DNA of 64,000 nt, taken from contig NZ_BCTO01000013.1 in assembly GCF_001571325.1 (NCBI RefSeq), positions 1-64,000 on the forward strand, in the 5' to 3' direction. Within the stretch, counting starts at the first letter, position 1; every line of letters starts with the position of its first letter. This document shows, piece by piece, positions 7,341 through 18,749 of this stretch. The position numbers were made by a program, and so were the translations under genes. The notes beneath the pieces are model-generated. The model did not search any database. It saw only the letters and a list, made by a program, of their open reading frames with translations, and was not told the origin of the DNA. Source of the stretch: Delftia tsuruhatensis NBRC 16741 (GTDB lineage Bacteria > Pseudomonadota > Gammaproteobacteria > Burkholderiales > Burkholderiaceae_C).

Positions 7341-8249
7341 ATGACGCCCACGCCGCTGCCCGAGCTGCCATCCAGCCACCTGTGCCAGGTGCTGTCACGC
7401 TCCAAGGCCCGGCTGCAGCGGCGCGTGCGCCTGAGCGAGGGGGTGGAGCTGGCCGTCTGGGCCAATGTGGACGACGAGGTGCGCTACTGCCAGCCAGGCC
7501 ACCACACCTTGTCGGTCTACCTGGCCGGCGGCGAGGGCTCGCAACTCAAGGCGCGGCCCGAGGCCATGGGGGCGCCGGGGCGCATCTGCATCTTCACGCC
7601 AGAGGACGAATCGCACTGGCTGGTGCGATCGCCCGTGCAGTTCCTGCACCTGTATGTGTCCGACCTGGCTTGGGCGGGGCGCGTGGTCCGCATGCTGGAT
7701 GCCGAGCCCCGCTCGCGCACCTTGCGTGCGCAGATCTACGGGGACGATCAGGCCTTCCACGCCGGTGCCCGTGCGCTGATGCAACTGGACTGGCAGGACC
7801 CGCAGCAGCAACTGGCGGCCGATGCCATTGGCCAGCAACTGGTGGACCGGCTGGTGCTGCAGTCCGCCACGCCGCGCCAGGTGCAGGCGCTGCAGCGGCC
7901 GCTGGGCGGGCTCTCTGCGGCCGTGCGGCGCAGGGTGCTTGCCCATATCGAGGCGCATCTGCATGACTCCAAGGCCGTGTCGCTGCCGGCACTGGCGAGA
8001 CAGGCCTGCCTTTCGGAATTCCATTTCGCACGCATGTTCCGCCAGAGCATGGGCTGCACGGTGCACGAATGGGTGCTGCAGCAGCGCCTGGCCCGGGCAC
8101 GGCGCGCCCTGTCTGCGCGCAACGTGCCGCCGCTGGCCGAGCTGGCGCTGGATTGCGGCTTTTCCAGCGCCAGCCACCTGGTGCGCAGCTTCCGGGCGCA
8201 TTTGGGCGTTACGCCTACGCAGTTCTCGATCTTTCAGCGCAATGCTTGA
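7341..8249 (+). CDS. AraC family transcriptional regulator
   Basis: 302-residue regulator with an N-terminal cupin-like effector region (about residues 20-165) and a C-terminal double helix-turn-helix (about 195-300). The second domain shows SLPALARQACLSEFHFARMF and LAELALDCGFSSASHLVRSF, ending GVTPTQF, the classic AraC signature. It is divergent from the EamA transporter, the standard arrangement for a local activator. Start chosen at MTPTPLPELPS because upstream in-frame codons overlap the divergent promoter. Effector unknown. Confidence 0.92.
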   Translation: MTPTPLPELPSSHLCQVLSRSKARLQRRVRLSEGVELAVWANVDDEVRYCQPGHHTLSVYLAGGEGSQLKARPEAMGAPGRICIFTPEDESHWLVRSPVQFLHLYVSDLAWAGRVVRMLDAEPRSRTLRAQIYGDDQAFHAGARALMQLDWQDPQQQLAADAIGQQLVDRLVLQSATPRQVQALQRPLGGLSAAVRRRVLAHIEAHLHDSKAVSLPALARQACLSEFHFARMFRQSMGCTVHEWVLQQRLARARRALSARNVPPLAELALDCGFSSASHLVRSFRAHLGVTPTQFSIFQRNA

Positions 8250-8256
8250 GAAGGAT

Positions 8257-8273
8257 GGCCGGCCTCGCCGGCC
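8257..8273 (+). terminator. Possible weak terminator after AraC gene
   Basis: Stem GGCCGGC, 3-nt loop, GCCGGCC immediately after the AraC stop, followed only by TTGATCT. Strong stem but almost no T-tract, so termination is uncertain. Confidence 0.35.
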
Positions 8274-8314
8274 TTGATCTGGCGCAAGCGTCTGTCCTTG
8301 CGGGCCGGGCATGG

Positions 8315-8338
8315 CTTGAAATTTGCCCTGCCGGTATC
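8315..8338 (+). promoter_or_regulatory. Heat-shock (sigma-32-like) promoter of clpB
   Basis: CTTGAAA at 8315-8321 is a perfect match to the sigma-32 -35 element. The -10 part is degenerate (candidates around CCGGTATC, 8331-8338, or TCAGATAA just after). It lies about 60 bp before the clpB ATG, and clpB is a classical sigma-32 target. Start-site mapping after heat shock would confirm it. Confidence 0.5.
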
Positions 8339-8382
8339 AGATAAATCGCAATGACCCTGTTTCAGGAGCGAAAAGAAACACC

Positions 8383-10995
<2,613 letters not shown>

Positions 10996-11025
10996 CGCAC
11001 CGGGCCAGCCAAGAAAGGCTTTGCT

Positions 11026-11385
11026 TTGAACGATTTCGTCGCCACCCTGACCCGCTGGGCCGTTCGCATCCTGCTGATGCTTGTGGGCCTGGTCTTCTTT
11101 GTCAGCCTGCTCACCGCAGCGGCGCTGCTGGCCCTGGTCTGGGCCGTGCGGGCGCTGTGGGCCAGGCTCACCGGCCAGCCGGTCATGCCCTGGGCCATGC
11201 GCATGAGCCCGCGGGCTGGCTGGCAGACCGTCTACCGCTCCGGCTCCGAGTGGATGGCCCAGCGCCCGCAGCGCGCCTACGGCGCGGCTGAAGGCGGTGG
11301 CCGTCGCGCAGGTGCAGGCGCAGGCGTGCTGCCGGGAGCGGGCGAGGTGACCGACGTTCAGCCCCGTGAAGTGCGCGAGCCCTGA
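11026..11385 (+). CDS. Small membrane protein, unknown function
   Basis: Unrecognised 119-residue protein with two merged hydrophobic stretches at residues 10-43 (RWAVRILLMLVGLVFFVSLL then AALLALVWAV). A polar, Gly/Ala/Arg-rich C-terminal half follows. It starts with TTG, supported by AAAGG 7 nt upstream; no ATG is available in frame before the membrane segment. It follows clpB after 30 bp and is probably co-transcribed. A clear terminator lies 80 bp downstream, so clpB and this gene look like one unit. Confidence 0.7.
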   Translation: MNDFVATLTRWAVRILLMLVGLVFFVSLLTAAALLALVWAVRALWARLTGQPVMPWAMRMSPRAGWQTVYRSGSEWMAQRPQRAYGAAEGGGRRAGAGAGVLPGAGEVTDVQPREVREP

Positions 11386-11467
11386 AGCGTCTTGCTGCAG
11401 CCTTTACGCGGCCTGCGCATCTTCGCGCCCAGGCCGCGCATATCGGCCCGTATAGTCTGTAACCCTC

Positions 11468-11496
11468 GGGAGCCCGTGCAAGGCTCCCTTTTTTTT
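11468..11496 (+). terminator. Rho-independent terminator
   Basis: Stem GGGAGCC / GGCTCCC (11468-11474 and 11482-11488), 7-nt loop, followed by eight T. It ends the clpB unit about 80 bp after the small membrane protein gene. Confidence 0.88.
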
Positions 11497-11595
11497 CTCC
11501 GAGCCGTTCTGGCTGCTTGCCGCCGTATCCAGCCAACCCGCAGGCGGCCTGTGCAGCATGAGAGCGTCTGCCGCGTCTTCTTACCATTGAGCCCT

Positions 11596-13032
11596 ATGAC
11601 CCAGATGGATCTTCATCGCGTCTTCGAACTTCAGTACCAGGCCAGCCGGGCGCAGGTGGACGTGCCGCTGCTGGTGCGCCGCGAGAGGCTGCTGCGCATG
11701 CAAAAGCTGCTGGACGAGCACGGCCCCGTGCTGGCTGCCGCAGTGCAGGCCGACTTCGGCATGCGCTCGCCACGGTTGACCGAGATGGTGGAGCTGTTCG
11801 TGCTGCGCAACCTGCTCAAGCACACGCTGCGCCATCTGGCGCGCTGGTCGGGGCGCCAGCGGGTGCGCACGCCGCTGATGCTCATGCCGGGCCGTGGGTG
11901 GATAGAGCGCCAGCCGCTGGGCGTGGTGGGGGTGATCTCTCCGTGGAACTATCCGGTGCAGCTGGCGCTGGGGCCTGCCATCACGGCCCTGGCCGCGGGC
12001 AACCGCGTCATGCTCAAGCCCAGCGAACTCACGCCGCACACGTCGGCGCAACTGGCCGCGCTGGTGGGGCAGTTCTTTGCGCCCGAGGAGTTCGCCGTGA
12101 TCGAGGGCGATGTGAGCGTGGCCACGCAGTTTTCGGGCCTGCACTTCGACCATTTGCTGTTCACCGGATCGACGGCCGTGGGCCGGCGCGTGGCCCAGGC
12201 GGCCGCAGCGCACCTGACGCCGACCACGCTGGAGCTGGGCGGCAAGTCGCCCTGCATCGTCTCCACCGACTGCGACCTGAAGGAGGCGGCGCTCAAGATC
12301 GCACATGGCAAGCTCGTCAACGCAGGCCAGACCTGCATTGCCCCCGACTACGTGCTGCTGCCGCGTGGACAGGAGGCCGAATTCGCCGAGGCCTTTCGCG
12401 CCGCCGCGCAGCGGCTGTTCCCGCGCTTTGCCGGCAACCCGGACTATGCCGCCATCCTCACCAAGCGCCACCTGGCCCGCCTGCGGCAGATGCTGCGCCA
12501 GGCCCAGGGCATGGGCGCCCATGTCGAATGGATGGAGGACGGCGGCGCCAGCCAGGAGGGGGCGGACATGGCCTGGGGTGATGCCGTGGAGCGCCAGATG
12601 GCACCGGCCCTGGTCTTCAATGCCACCAGCCAGATGCAGCTCATGCAGGAGGAGATCTTCGGCCCCATCCTGCCCGTGATCAGCTACGACAGGCTGGACG
12701 ACGTGGTCTCGGCCATCAATGCCGGGCCCAGGCCGCTGGCGCTGTACTGGTTCGGCCGCGACGAGAAGGTGCGTGATGCGGTGCTGTCACGCACCATCAG
12801 CGGCGGGGTGACGGTCAATGACACCCTGCTGCACTTCGCGCACGAGAACCTGCCCTTCGGTGGCGTGGGCGACAGCGGTTGGGGTGCCTATCATTCGGAG
12901 CAGGGCTTTGCGCGGCTGAGCCATCAGAAGGCGGTGTTCGTGCAGTCGCGCTGGTCAGGGGCCGCCATGCTGTATCCGCCCTATGGTGCGAAGTTCGATC
13001 GCATCATGGAACTGATGCGCCGCTGGCTGTGA
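11596..13032 (+). CDS. Coniferyl aldehyde dehydrogenase-type aldehyde dehydrogenase
   Basis: NAD(P)-dependent aldehyde dehydrogenase, 478 residues, of the short class that includes CalB (coniferyl aldehyde dehydrogenase) and fatty-aldehyde enzymes. Key residues are visible: general base Glu213 in LELGGKSP, nucleophile Cys247 in NAGQTCIAPDY, and the cofactor-site motif VISPWNYPVQLALGP. The C-terminal HENLPFGGVGDSGWGAYHSE is typical of this subgroup, as is the C-terminal hydrophobic tail. An ATG three codons later (MDLHRVF) is possible. Substrate is inferred from family only; no lignin-monomer genes are nearby. Confidence 0.85.
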   Translation: MTQMDLHRVFELQYQASRAQVDVPLLVRRERLLRMQKLLDEHGPVLAAAVQADFGMRSPRLTEMVELFVLRNLLKHTLRHLARWSGRQRVRTPLMLMPGRGWIERQPLGVVGVISPWNYPVQLALGPAITALAAGNRVMLKPSELTPHTSAQLAALVGQFFAPEEFAVIEGDVSVATQFSGLHFDHLLFTGSTAVGRRVAQAAAAHLTPTTLELGGKSPCIVSTDCDLKEAALKIAHGKLVNAGQTCIAPDYVLLPRGQEAEFAEAFRAAAQRLFPRFAGNPDYAAILTKRHLARLRQMLRQAQGMGAHVEWMEDGGASQEGADMAWGDAVERQMAPALVFNATSQMQLMQEEIFGPILPVISYDRLDDVVSAINAGPRPLALYWFGRDEKVRDAVLSRTISGGVTVNDTLLHFAHENLPFGGVGDSGWGAYHSEQGFARLSHQKAVFVQSRWSGAAMLYPPYGAKFDRIMELMRRWL

Positions 13033-13288
13033 GCAAGGGCTCGATCGGGCGTGTTGCCGGGCATGCCTGCATCGTGAGGAATTGTCAACTGATTCCTTGG
13101 CGAGCCTTGTGTTGCATGCACTAGCTGCTCTTTTTTGAAGAGCACATAGCACATCCGATAGCCGAGGGCAAGAAAACGAGCACAGCCGTACTTGCGTGCA
13201 TGGCTAAGGGGCTCGATGCACGCAAAAAGCGCGATTCCGGTGAAAATCACGCCCTTCTATTTTCACCTGTTTTCGTTTCGGTTTTTCC

Positions 13289-13810
13289 ATGTCTAGTATC
13301 CAGGTTCGTCCAGCCACTCTCCGCGATGCAAAAGCGATTGCCCAGATCCATACTGCTTCCGCCATGGAGGCTTACCGAGGTCTGGTTCCCGATGACCAGC
13401 TCAAGAGCATGTCGTCGGTAGAAAAACGCCAGGCCTATTGGCGCGAAGCCATTGAATTTTGCGAGCCCCAGGTTCAGGTCGCCATCGATGGCGACAAGAT
13501 CGTCGGCTTCGTCGGCTTCGACCGCTCGCGCGATGAGAAGTCGCGCCAGACCACCGGTGAAATCTGGGCCATCTATGCTGCACCTACCCACTGGAATCAG
13601 GGTGTGGGCGTGGCCCTGTGGGACGCCGCACGCGACGGCCTGCTTGAAGAAGGCTGCACCAATGTCACGTCGTGGGTGCCGCTGCGCAATGAACGCGCGC
13701 TGCGCTTTCACGAGCTCGCCGGCTTCAAGCGCGAAATGTCCACCGCCAAGACGGCCCAGGTGGGTGGTCTCAAGATCGAGGAAGTGCGGCTCAAGCGCGC
13801 ACTGAACTGA
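13289..13810 (+). CDS. GNAT family N-acetyltransferase
   Basis: 173-residue acetyl-CoA-dependent acyltransferase. The fold is shown by IQVRPATLRDAKAIAQIHTA at the start, the central strand IVGFVGFD and the acetyl-CoA pyrophosphate loop region WAIYAAPTHWNQGVGVALW. It ends with LRFHELAGFKREM, the usual motif B. Substrate unknown. The 256-bp gap before it (13033-13288) is relatively A+T-rich and contains a short GCTCTT/AAGAGC inverted repeat but no supportable gene. The start is the first ATG in frame that leaves the GNAT fold intact. Confidence 0.88.
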   Translation: MSSIQVRPATLRDAKAIAQIHTASAMEAYRGLVPDDQLKSMSSVEKRQAYWREAIEFCEPQVQVAIDGDKIVGFVGFDRSRDEKSRQTTGEIWAIYAAPTHWNQGVGVALWDAARDGLLEEGCTNVTSWVPLRNERALRFHELAGFKREMSTAKTAQVGGLKIEEVRLKRALN

Positions 13811-13811
13811 T

Positions 13812-13826
13812 CGGGTCTCCGACCCG
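13812..13826 (+). terminator. Possible terminator after GNAT gene
   Basis: CGGGTC, 3-nt loop, GACCCG directly after the stop codon, followed by CTTTCCCCC. Short stem and a weak T-run, so only tentative. Confidence 0.4.
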
Positions 13827-13860
13827 CTTTCCCCCTAAATCACTCACGGAGCAGCAGGCC

Positions 13861-15072
13861 TTGTCCTCTTCCCAGAACTGGTCCCTGCTGCAATGGCAGG
13901 AGAACGAGGCCACGCAGGCAGCGCTGTGGCGCGCGGACAGCACCATGACCGCACCGCGCCGCATCGTCATCGCCGACGACAGCCTGTCTGCCGACAGCGC
14001 CTACCGCCTGGCCTGCGAAGGCCAGGCGATGCTGTGGCGCGGCGATTTCCAGAATGCCAGGCAATTGCTGTCGGCGCTGGGCCGCCGCCTGGACAAGCCT
14101 GCACGTGAGACGTCCGCCAAGGCTCGCCATCGGCGGGCCGGCAAGGAAGACGCCAAGCCTGTCTTTCCCCATGCCTTCCACCTGCACCGCCAAGCGCTGG
14201 CGCAGCGGGCACGCATTCTGTCCAGCGTGATGATCGAGCTCGATGCCAGCTGGCATTGCGCCCTGCGCCGCGCACCGGACTGGAGCGAGGCCTGCCGCGA
14301 GGCCTGGGGCGACATTCCCGCCGATCAGGGTGCGCGCAGCGTCATCGTTCCCTTGCGTGAACTGCTGGGCGCGCTGGGCGCGCATGAGTGGCGCAAGAAG
14401 GGCGTGGCCCTGGCTGTGCCGGGCATGCCGGAGTTCAGCATTCATCCGCACTACGGCGTGTTCTCCCCGGTGCGCGGCGAGTACCTGGATCTGGTGGCGC
14501 AGGCGCCCCTGCCGGCCGCAGCCCAGCAGGCCGATGCCGCAGTCTGGGATATCGGCACGGGCACGGGTGTGCTTTCCGCTCTCTTGCTGCACCGTGGCGT
14601 GCGGCAGGTGGTGGCCACCGACCTGAGCGACCGGGCCCTGGCCTGTGCGCAGGACAACCTGCAGCGACTGGGATTGGCGCAGCGCGTGAGCCTGCGCAAG
14701 GCAGACCTGTTCCCCGAAGGCCGGGCCGCTCTGGTGGTCTGCAATCCACCGTGGTTGCCGGGCAAGGCCAGCTCCCTGCTGGAGCAGGCCATCTACGACG
14801 AAGGCAGCCGCATGCTGCGCGGCTTTGTGCAAGGCCTTGCAGCGCATCTGCTGCCGGGCGGCGAAGGCTGGCTGATCCTGTCGGATCTGGCCGAGCATCT
14901 GCAACTGCGCTCGCGCGAGCAATTGCTGGAGTGGATCGAGGCCGCTGGCCTGCAGGTCCTGGGCCGAGAGGACATCCGCCCGCGCCATGGGAAGGCTGCG
15001 GACGCTGCCGATCCGCTGCACGCCGCACGCGCTGCCGAAGTCACCTCGCTGTGGCGCCTGGCGCCTCGCTGA
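13861..15072 (+). CDS. Class I SAM-dependent methyltransferase (PrmC/RsmC-like)
   Basis: 403-residue methyltransferase. The C-terminal two thirds form a Rossmann SAM-binding domain with motif I DIGTGTGVLS starting at residue 230, the acidic motif II VATDLSD, and the NPPW motif at residues 295-298 (VVCNPPWLPG). NPPY/W marks N-methyltransferases acting on amide or exocyclic amino groups, such as PrmC and RsmC. The N-terminal 200 residues are not recognised. Starts with TTG after GGAG at 13847-13850, with no suitable ATG earlier. The target could be a ribosomal protein, release factor or nucleic acid; I cannot tell which. Confidence 0.82.
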   Translation: MSSSQNWSLLQWQENEATQAALWRADSTMTAPRRIVIADDSLSADSAYRLACEGQAMLWRGDFQNARQLLSALGRRLDKPARETSAKARHRRAGKEDAKPVFPHAFHLHRQALAQRARILSSVMIELDASWHCALRRAPDWSEACREAWGDIPADQGARSVIVPLRELLGALGAHEWRKKGVALAVPGMPEFSIHPHYGVFSPVRGEYLDLVAQAPLPAAAQQADAAVWDIGTGTGVLSALLLHRGVRQVVATDLSDRALACAQDNLQRLGLAQRVSLRKADLFPEGRAALVVCNPPWLPGKASSLLEQAIYDEGSRMLRGFVQGLAAHLLPGGEGWLILSDLAEHLQLRSREQLLEWIEAAGLQVLGREDIRPRHGKAADAADPLHAARAAEVTSLWRLAPR

Positions 15073-15099
15073 TCGCCGGCACCCACGCTTTCATCCCGG

Positions 15100-15645
15100 T
15101 CAGGCGCCTTGCGCTGCCATTGACTCGTTTGCCTCCTGGGGCAGCAGATGCTGCAGCCGCTCGCGCAGCGCATCCGCGCGCTCGTTGCCGGCATGCTCCT
15201 GCACGGTCTGCAGCAGCTGTAAGGCGGCGGCCTGCAGAGCCGCCAGGTCGCGCGCTTCGCGCAGCAGATGGCGCAGCACCTGGGCCTTGTCCTCATGACG
15301 GTTGGCGAACATGCGCTCGCACAGGTCGAACAGATACATGCGTGTGCCGGCCAGATTCAGCGTGGCGGCAGGGCCTGGTGAAGCGGGTTGCCTGGCAGCG
15401 GCTGGCGCCATCGCGGGGGGCTGCGGCTGGGGCGATGTTTCGATGGCATTGCCGGCCAGGCGCTGAAGATGGCCGCTGTCTATCAGCTGCTGTACCAGCT
15501 CCCTGGCCTGGGCACCCAGCACCTGCTGCAGCTGCTCCTCGGTGCGGCCATCGGCCATCAGCAGCACCGAGCGCTCGCGCAGCGGCAGGCTGCGCCGGCC
15601 TGGCTGCAGCTCTTCAAGGGCCTTGGCGGTTTTTTGCAGCAGCAT
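15100..15645 (-). CDS. Conserved hypothetical protein (Burkholderiales type)
   Basis: 181-residue unknown protein. N-terminal segment MLLQKTAKALEELQPGRRSL is followed by LRERSVLLMADGRTEEQLQQ, which looks like a small winged-helix-type element. A Pro/Ala-rich linker (about residues 80-105) follows, then a helical C-terminal region beginning TRMYLFDLCERMFANR. No signal peptide or membrane segment. No ribosome binding site is visible at this ATG; the open frame extends upstream to 15867 and an ATG at 15714 is an alternative. It converges with the methyltransferase gene, 27 bp apart. Confidence 0.65.
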   Translation of the reverse strand: MLLQKTAKALEELQPGRRSLPLRERSVLLMADGRTEEQLQQVLGAQARELVQQLIDSGHLQRLAGNAIETSPQPQPPAMAPAAARQPASPGPAATLNLAGTRMYLFDLCERMFANRHEDKAQVLRHLLREARDLAALQAAALQLLQTVQEHAGNERADALRERLQHLLPQEANESMAAQGA

Positions 15646-15872
15646 GGTTGGGGCGGGGGAGTCGACAAGCCCCGATTGCACGTTACATGAATGACCGTGG
15701 CGTGAAAAAGCCATGACAACTGGTCCGGTGCAACTTGCTGCGGCAAGGGCACAATCGCCTGCCGCCGCCTTGATGATGGGCGATTCGAAGGGGCAGGCGG
15801 CCAATACGGGCCGCAGGAATATTGTTTGATCTGTAACAGGAAGACGGGGCTGCAGGCCCCGGAACACAGCTG

Positions 15873-16850
15873 ATGAGACTGTTGCTGGCGCCCATGGAGG
15901 GCTTGCTTGATTTCGTGCTGCGCGATGTGCTCACGCGCGTGGGCGGTGCGGACCGCTGCGTCTCTGAGTTCATCCGCGTCACGGGGACGCTGCTGCCCGA
16001 CAAGGTATTCCTGCGCACCATGCCGGAATTGAACAATGGCAGCCGGACGCTGGCGGGGGTGCCCGTGCGGGCCCAGTTGCTGGGATCGGACCCGGACAGC
16101 ATGGCGGCCAACGCGGCCAATCTGGCGCGCCTGGGGCCGGAGGGCATCGACCTGAACTTCGGCTGCCCGGCCAAGGTCGTCAACCGCCACGGCGGCGGCG
16201 CTGCGCTGCTGCAGGACCCGGAACAGATTGCGCGCGTGGTGGGCGCAGTGCGTGCCGCCGTGCCAGCGGCCATGCCCGTGTCGGCCAAGATGCGGCTGGG
16301 CTTCAACGACACCGCCCTGATGACCGAATGCGCCCAGGCCATGCAGGCCGGCGGTGCCTGCGAAATCGTCGTTCATGCCCGCACCAAGCTCGATGGCTAC
16401 CGCCCGCCCGCCTACTGGGAGATGATCCCGCGCATCCGCGAATCCGTGACCGTGCCCGTGGTGGCCAACGGCGAGATATGGACGGTGCAGGAGGCGCTGC
16501 GCTGCCGCGAGCAATCGGGTTGCAGCGACCTGATGCTGGGGCGGGGAATCGTTGCCGACCCGGGCCTGGCGCTGGCCATTCGCGCCGCCGTTGAAGGTGA
16601 GCAGACCCCGGCCGCCGAGGTGTGCTGGAGCGACCTCGTGCCCCAGGTTCAGCGCTTCTGGGACATGGTCTGCGAGGACTTGGAGCCGCGCCAGCGCGCA
16701 GGCCGTCTCAAGCAATGGCTGAACCTGCTGCGCCGCCGCTTTCCCGAGGCCGAGCAGGCCTATCAGGAGGTGCGCACCCAGACCGATCAGCGCGAGATCA
16801 CCCTCTGGGTCCAGGCGCTGGCTCGGCGCCAGGAGTGGGCGGGGTTGTAG
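15873..16850 (+). CDS. dusC: tRNA-dihydrouridine(16) synthase
   Basis: FMN-dependent enzyme reducing uridine to dihydrouridine in the tRNA D-loop, 325 residues. It shows the Dus pattern: LAPMEGLLDFVLRD at the N-terminus, catalytic Cys98 in LNFGCPAKVVNRHGGGAALL, KMRLGFND, and the FMN-binding NGEIW. The variant CVSEFIRVT and the C-terminal helical domain (WSDLVPQVQRFWDMV...) fit the DusC subgroup better than DusA or DusB. A short GGGGC/GCCCC hairpin (15845-15861) sits just before the ribosome-binding region and could affect translation. Confidence 0.92.
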   Translation: MRLLLAPMEGLLDFVLRDVLTRVGGADRCVSEFIRVTGTLLPDKVFLRTMPELNNGSRTLAGVPVRAQLLGSDPDSMAANAANLARLGPEGIDLNFGCPAKVVNRHGGGAALLQDPEQIARVVGAVRAAVPAAMPVSAKMRLGFNDTALMTECAQAMQAGGACEIVVHARTKLDGYRPPAYWEMIPRIRESVTVPVVANGEIWTVQEALRCREQSGCSDLMLGRGIVADPGLALAIRAAVEGEQTPAAEVCWSDLVPQVQRFWDMVCEDLEPRQRAGRLKQWLNLLRRRFPEAEQAYQEVRTQTDQREITLWVQALARRQEWAGL

Positions 16851-16863
16851 CGCTGTCGTCCGC

Positions 16864-18666
16864 CTACAGCAGGTGGTCCGGCGCCAGCGGGCCCAGGAGC
16901 TTGAGCATCAGGCGCAGGCCCCAGCTGGCATCGGGCTCGCTGTGCTCGTCGGCGCGGTCGCTGTCTTCCGAGGCCCGCCAGACCAGTCCTCCATCCTTGT
17001 CGATCTCCACGCGCCAGCTGCCGTCCTGCAGGCCCTCGTCAATACTTTGCGTGGCCAGCCGGCCGAACTCGCGGCTGGCGATGAGCAGGGCGATCTCGGT
17101 GTTCTGCAGTTGCGAGCGCAGGTCCAGATTCATCGAGCCGACTGCCACCAGGTGACCATCCACCACCAGCAGCTTGGAGTGCAGCATGGCGCGCGAGGCA
17201 CCCGTGGCGCCTGAAGGACCTCCACCGCCACTGCTGCCCGAGCCAAACGCAGAGCGGACACTGGCCGCCGTGCTGCGCATCTCATAGAGTTCAACGCCCA
17301 TCTCCAGCAGCGCCTTGCGGTGGCGCGCATAGCCGGCATGGGCCAGGGGCGCGTCATTGGAGGCCAGCGAATTGGTCAGGATGCGCACGCGCACCCCGCG
17401 TTGCCGCGCGCCGCGAAACGCCTCCATCATGTCCGGACCGGGCACGAAATAGGGCGAGACCACCAGCAGATCGCGCCGCGTCTTGCGGACCAGGGCCAGC
17501 AGGCCGTCCACTACCGAATCGGCCTCCAGCACTGGGCGCGCCGCCTGGCGCAAGGCCGGAGTTGGCTGGCCCATGGGCAGCGTGCCAGCAGGCTTGGCCT
17601 GCGGGCTGTGCGGGGCGGGTGTGGCTGGCGCAGACGCGTCCGCACTGGTGCTCGGGCTGTCATCCCTGTCCAGCGGGATCTTGGCCGGCTGGTCCACCAG
17701 CACGGCGGCCGAGGCCCAGGTCCATGGCGCCTTGCGCAAATCCATGGGCTGCTGGTCCCAGATGATGCGGCTGTGTGCGGCGGCCTGCTCAGCCGTCTTT
17801 GCCTCTTTGGCGGCAACGGCAGGCGTAGGGTCCTCGTCCTGCGCCTGATCGCCATCATCGGCAAAGCGCTCGCGCAGCTGCTTGAGCTCCTTGAGACTGA
17901 TGAGCGATTGAACCGGATAGGCGCGCGGGTTGTTCCAATAGCTGTCGAAGCTGCGTGACAGATCGCCGACCACCGGCCCCGCAGCCAGCACGTCGAGGTC
18001 CACGAAATTGCTGGCGCTGTCCGCGTCGAAATACGCATCGCCCAGATTGCGCCCCCCGATCACGCCCATGGCGTTGTCGGCAATGAAGAGCTTGTTGTGC
18101 ATGCGCTGCTGCGCCCGCTGGAAATCCGTCAACAGCGTATAGGCCCGCCCCAGCACGGAACTGCGTGCGCCCGCCAGCGGGTTGAACATGCGCATCTCTA
18201 TGCCCGGCACAAAGGCCAGCCGCATGACCTGCGCATTCGCACCCGTGCTGTGGAAGTCGTCCAGCAACACCCGCACCCGCACGCCACGCCGCGCCGCCTC
18301 CACCACGCCGCGCAGCAGGCGCTGCGTGCTCTCGTCGGCATGGATGGCGTAGTACTGCAGGTCCAGCGTCTGCTGCGCTCCCTCGACCAGGGCCAGCCGT
18401 GCGCCGTAGGCGGCCTGGGCGCCGGACAGGAGGGTGAAGGCAGAGGTTTGAGGCCTGACGCTGGCTGGCCGCAATTGCTGCACCAAAGAGCCCAATGGCG
18501 TGCTTTGCGGAGCTTCCAAGGCGGCAGTGACGGGGCGATCGACCTGAGAGGGCAAGCTGCTGGCGCAGCCGCAGACCACGGCGGACACCAGCAGGACAAG
18601 CGTGGTCCGCAGGCCTCGGAAGAGGCTGACGGATGGAAGAGGCTGTAGGTTGCGAGCGCCGGACAT
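16864..18666 (-). CDS. Phospholipase D-family lipoprotein, cardiolipin synthase-like (ClsC type)
   Basis: 600-residue protein with two HKD phosphatidyltransferase motifs: HNKLFIADN with His190 and HSKLLVVDG with His496, both followed by the Gly-Gly/Gly-Ser and Asn of the family. The N-terminus has a membrane stretch and a lipobox-like VCGC with Cys34, so it is probably a lipoprotein or membrane-anchored and faces the periplasm. Between the motifs is a long low-complexity insert (about residues 275-375, Ala/Asp/Pro/Ser-rich) not expected in the compact enzyme. Likely joins two phospholipids to cardiolipin or transfers phosphatidyl groups. It stands 83 bp downstream of ribD on the same strand. 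Confidence 0.85.
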   Translation of the reverse strand: MSGARNLQPLPSVSLFRGLRTTLVLLVSAVVCGCASSLPSQVDRPVTAALEAPQSTPLGSLVQQLRPASVRPQTSAFTLLSGAQAAYGARLALVEGAQQTLDLQYYAIHADESTQRLLRGVVEAARRGVRVRVLLDDFHSTGANAQVMRLAFVPGIEMRMFNPLAGARSSVLGRAYTLLTDFQRAQQRMHNKLFIADNAMGVIGGRNLGDAYFDADSASNFVDLDVLAAGPVVGDLSRSFDSYWNNPRAYPVQSLISLKELKQLRERFADDGDQAQDEDPTPAVAAKEAKTAEQAAAHSRIIWDQQPMDLRKAPWTWASAAVLVDQPAKIPLDRDDSPSTSADASAPATPAPHSPQAKPAGTLPMGQPTPALRQAARPVLEADSVVDGLLALVRKTRRDLLVVSPYFVPGPDMMEAFRGARQRGVRVRILTNSLASNDAPLAHAGYARHRKALLEMGVELYEMRSTAASVRSAFGSGSSGGGGPSGATGASRAMLHSKLLVVDGHLVAVGSMNLDLRSQLQNTEIALLIASREFGRLATQSIDEGLQDGSWRVEIDKDGGLVWRASEDSDRADEHSEPDASWGLRLMLKLLGPLAPDHLL

Positions 18667-18749
18667 GATTCGAAGATTTGGCCCAAGGATCGGTCAATCG
18701 GGTGTCGGACGGCTGCGCCAGCCGCTGGTCCAGGAAGCTGCTGTCCGCG

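Noticed and set aside
11428-11496. Small RNA gene: TATAGT (11451) just before a terminator
   Set aside because: No -35 at suitable spacing and only about 25 nt would precede the hairpin; better explained as the terminator of the clpB unit.
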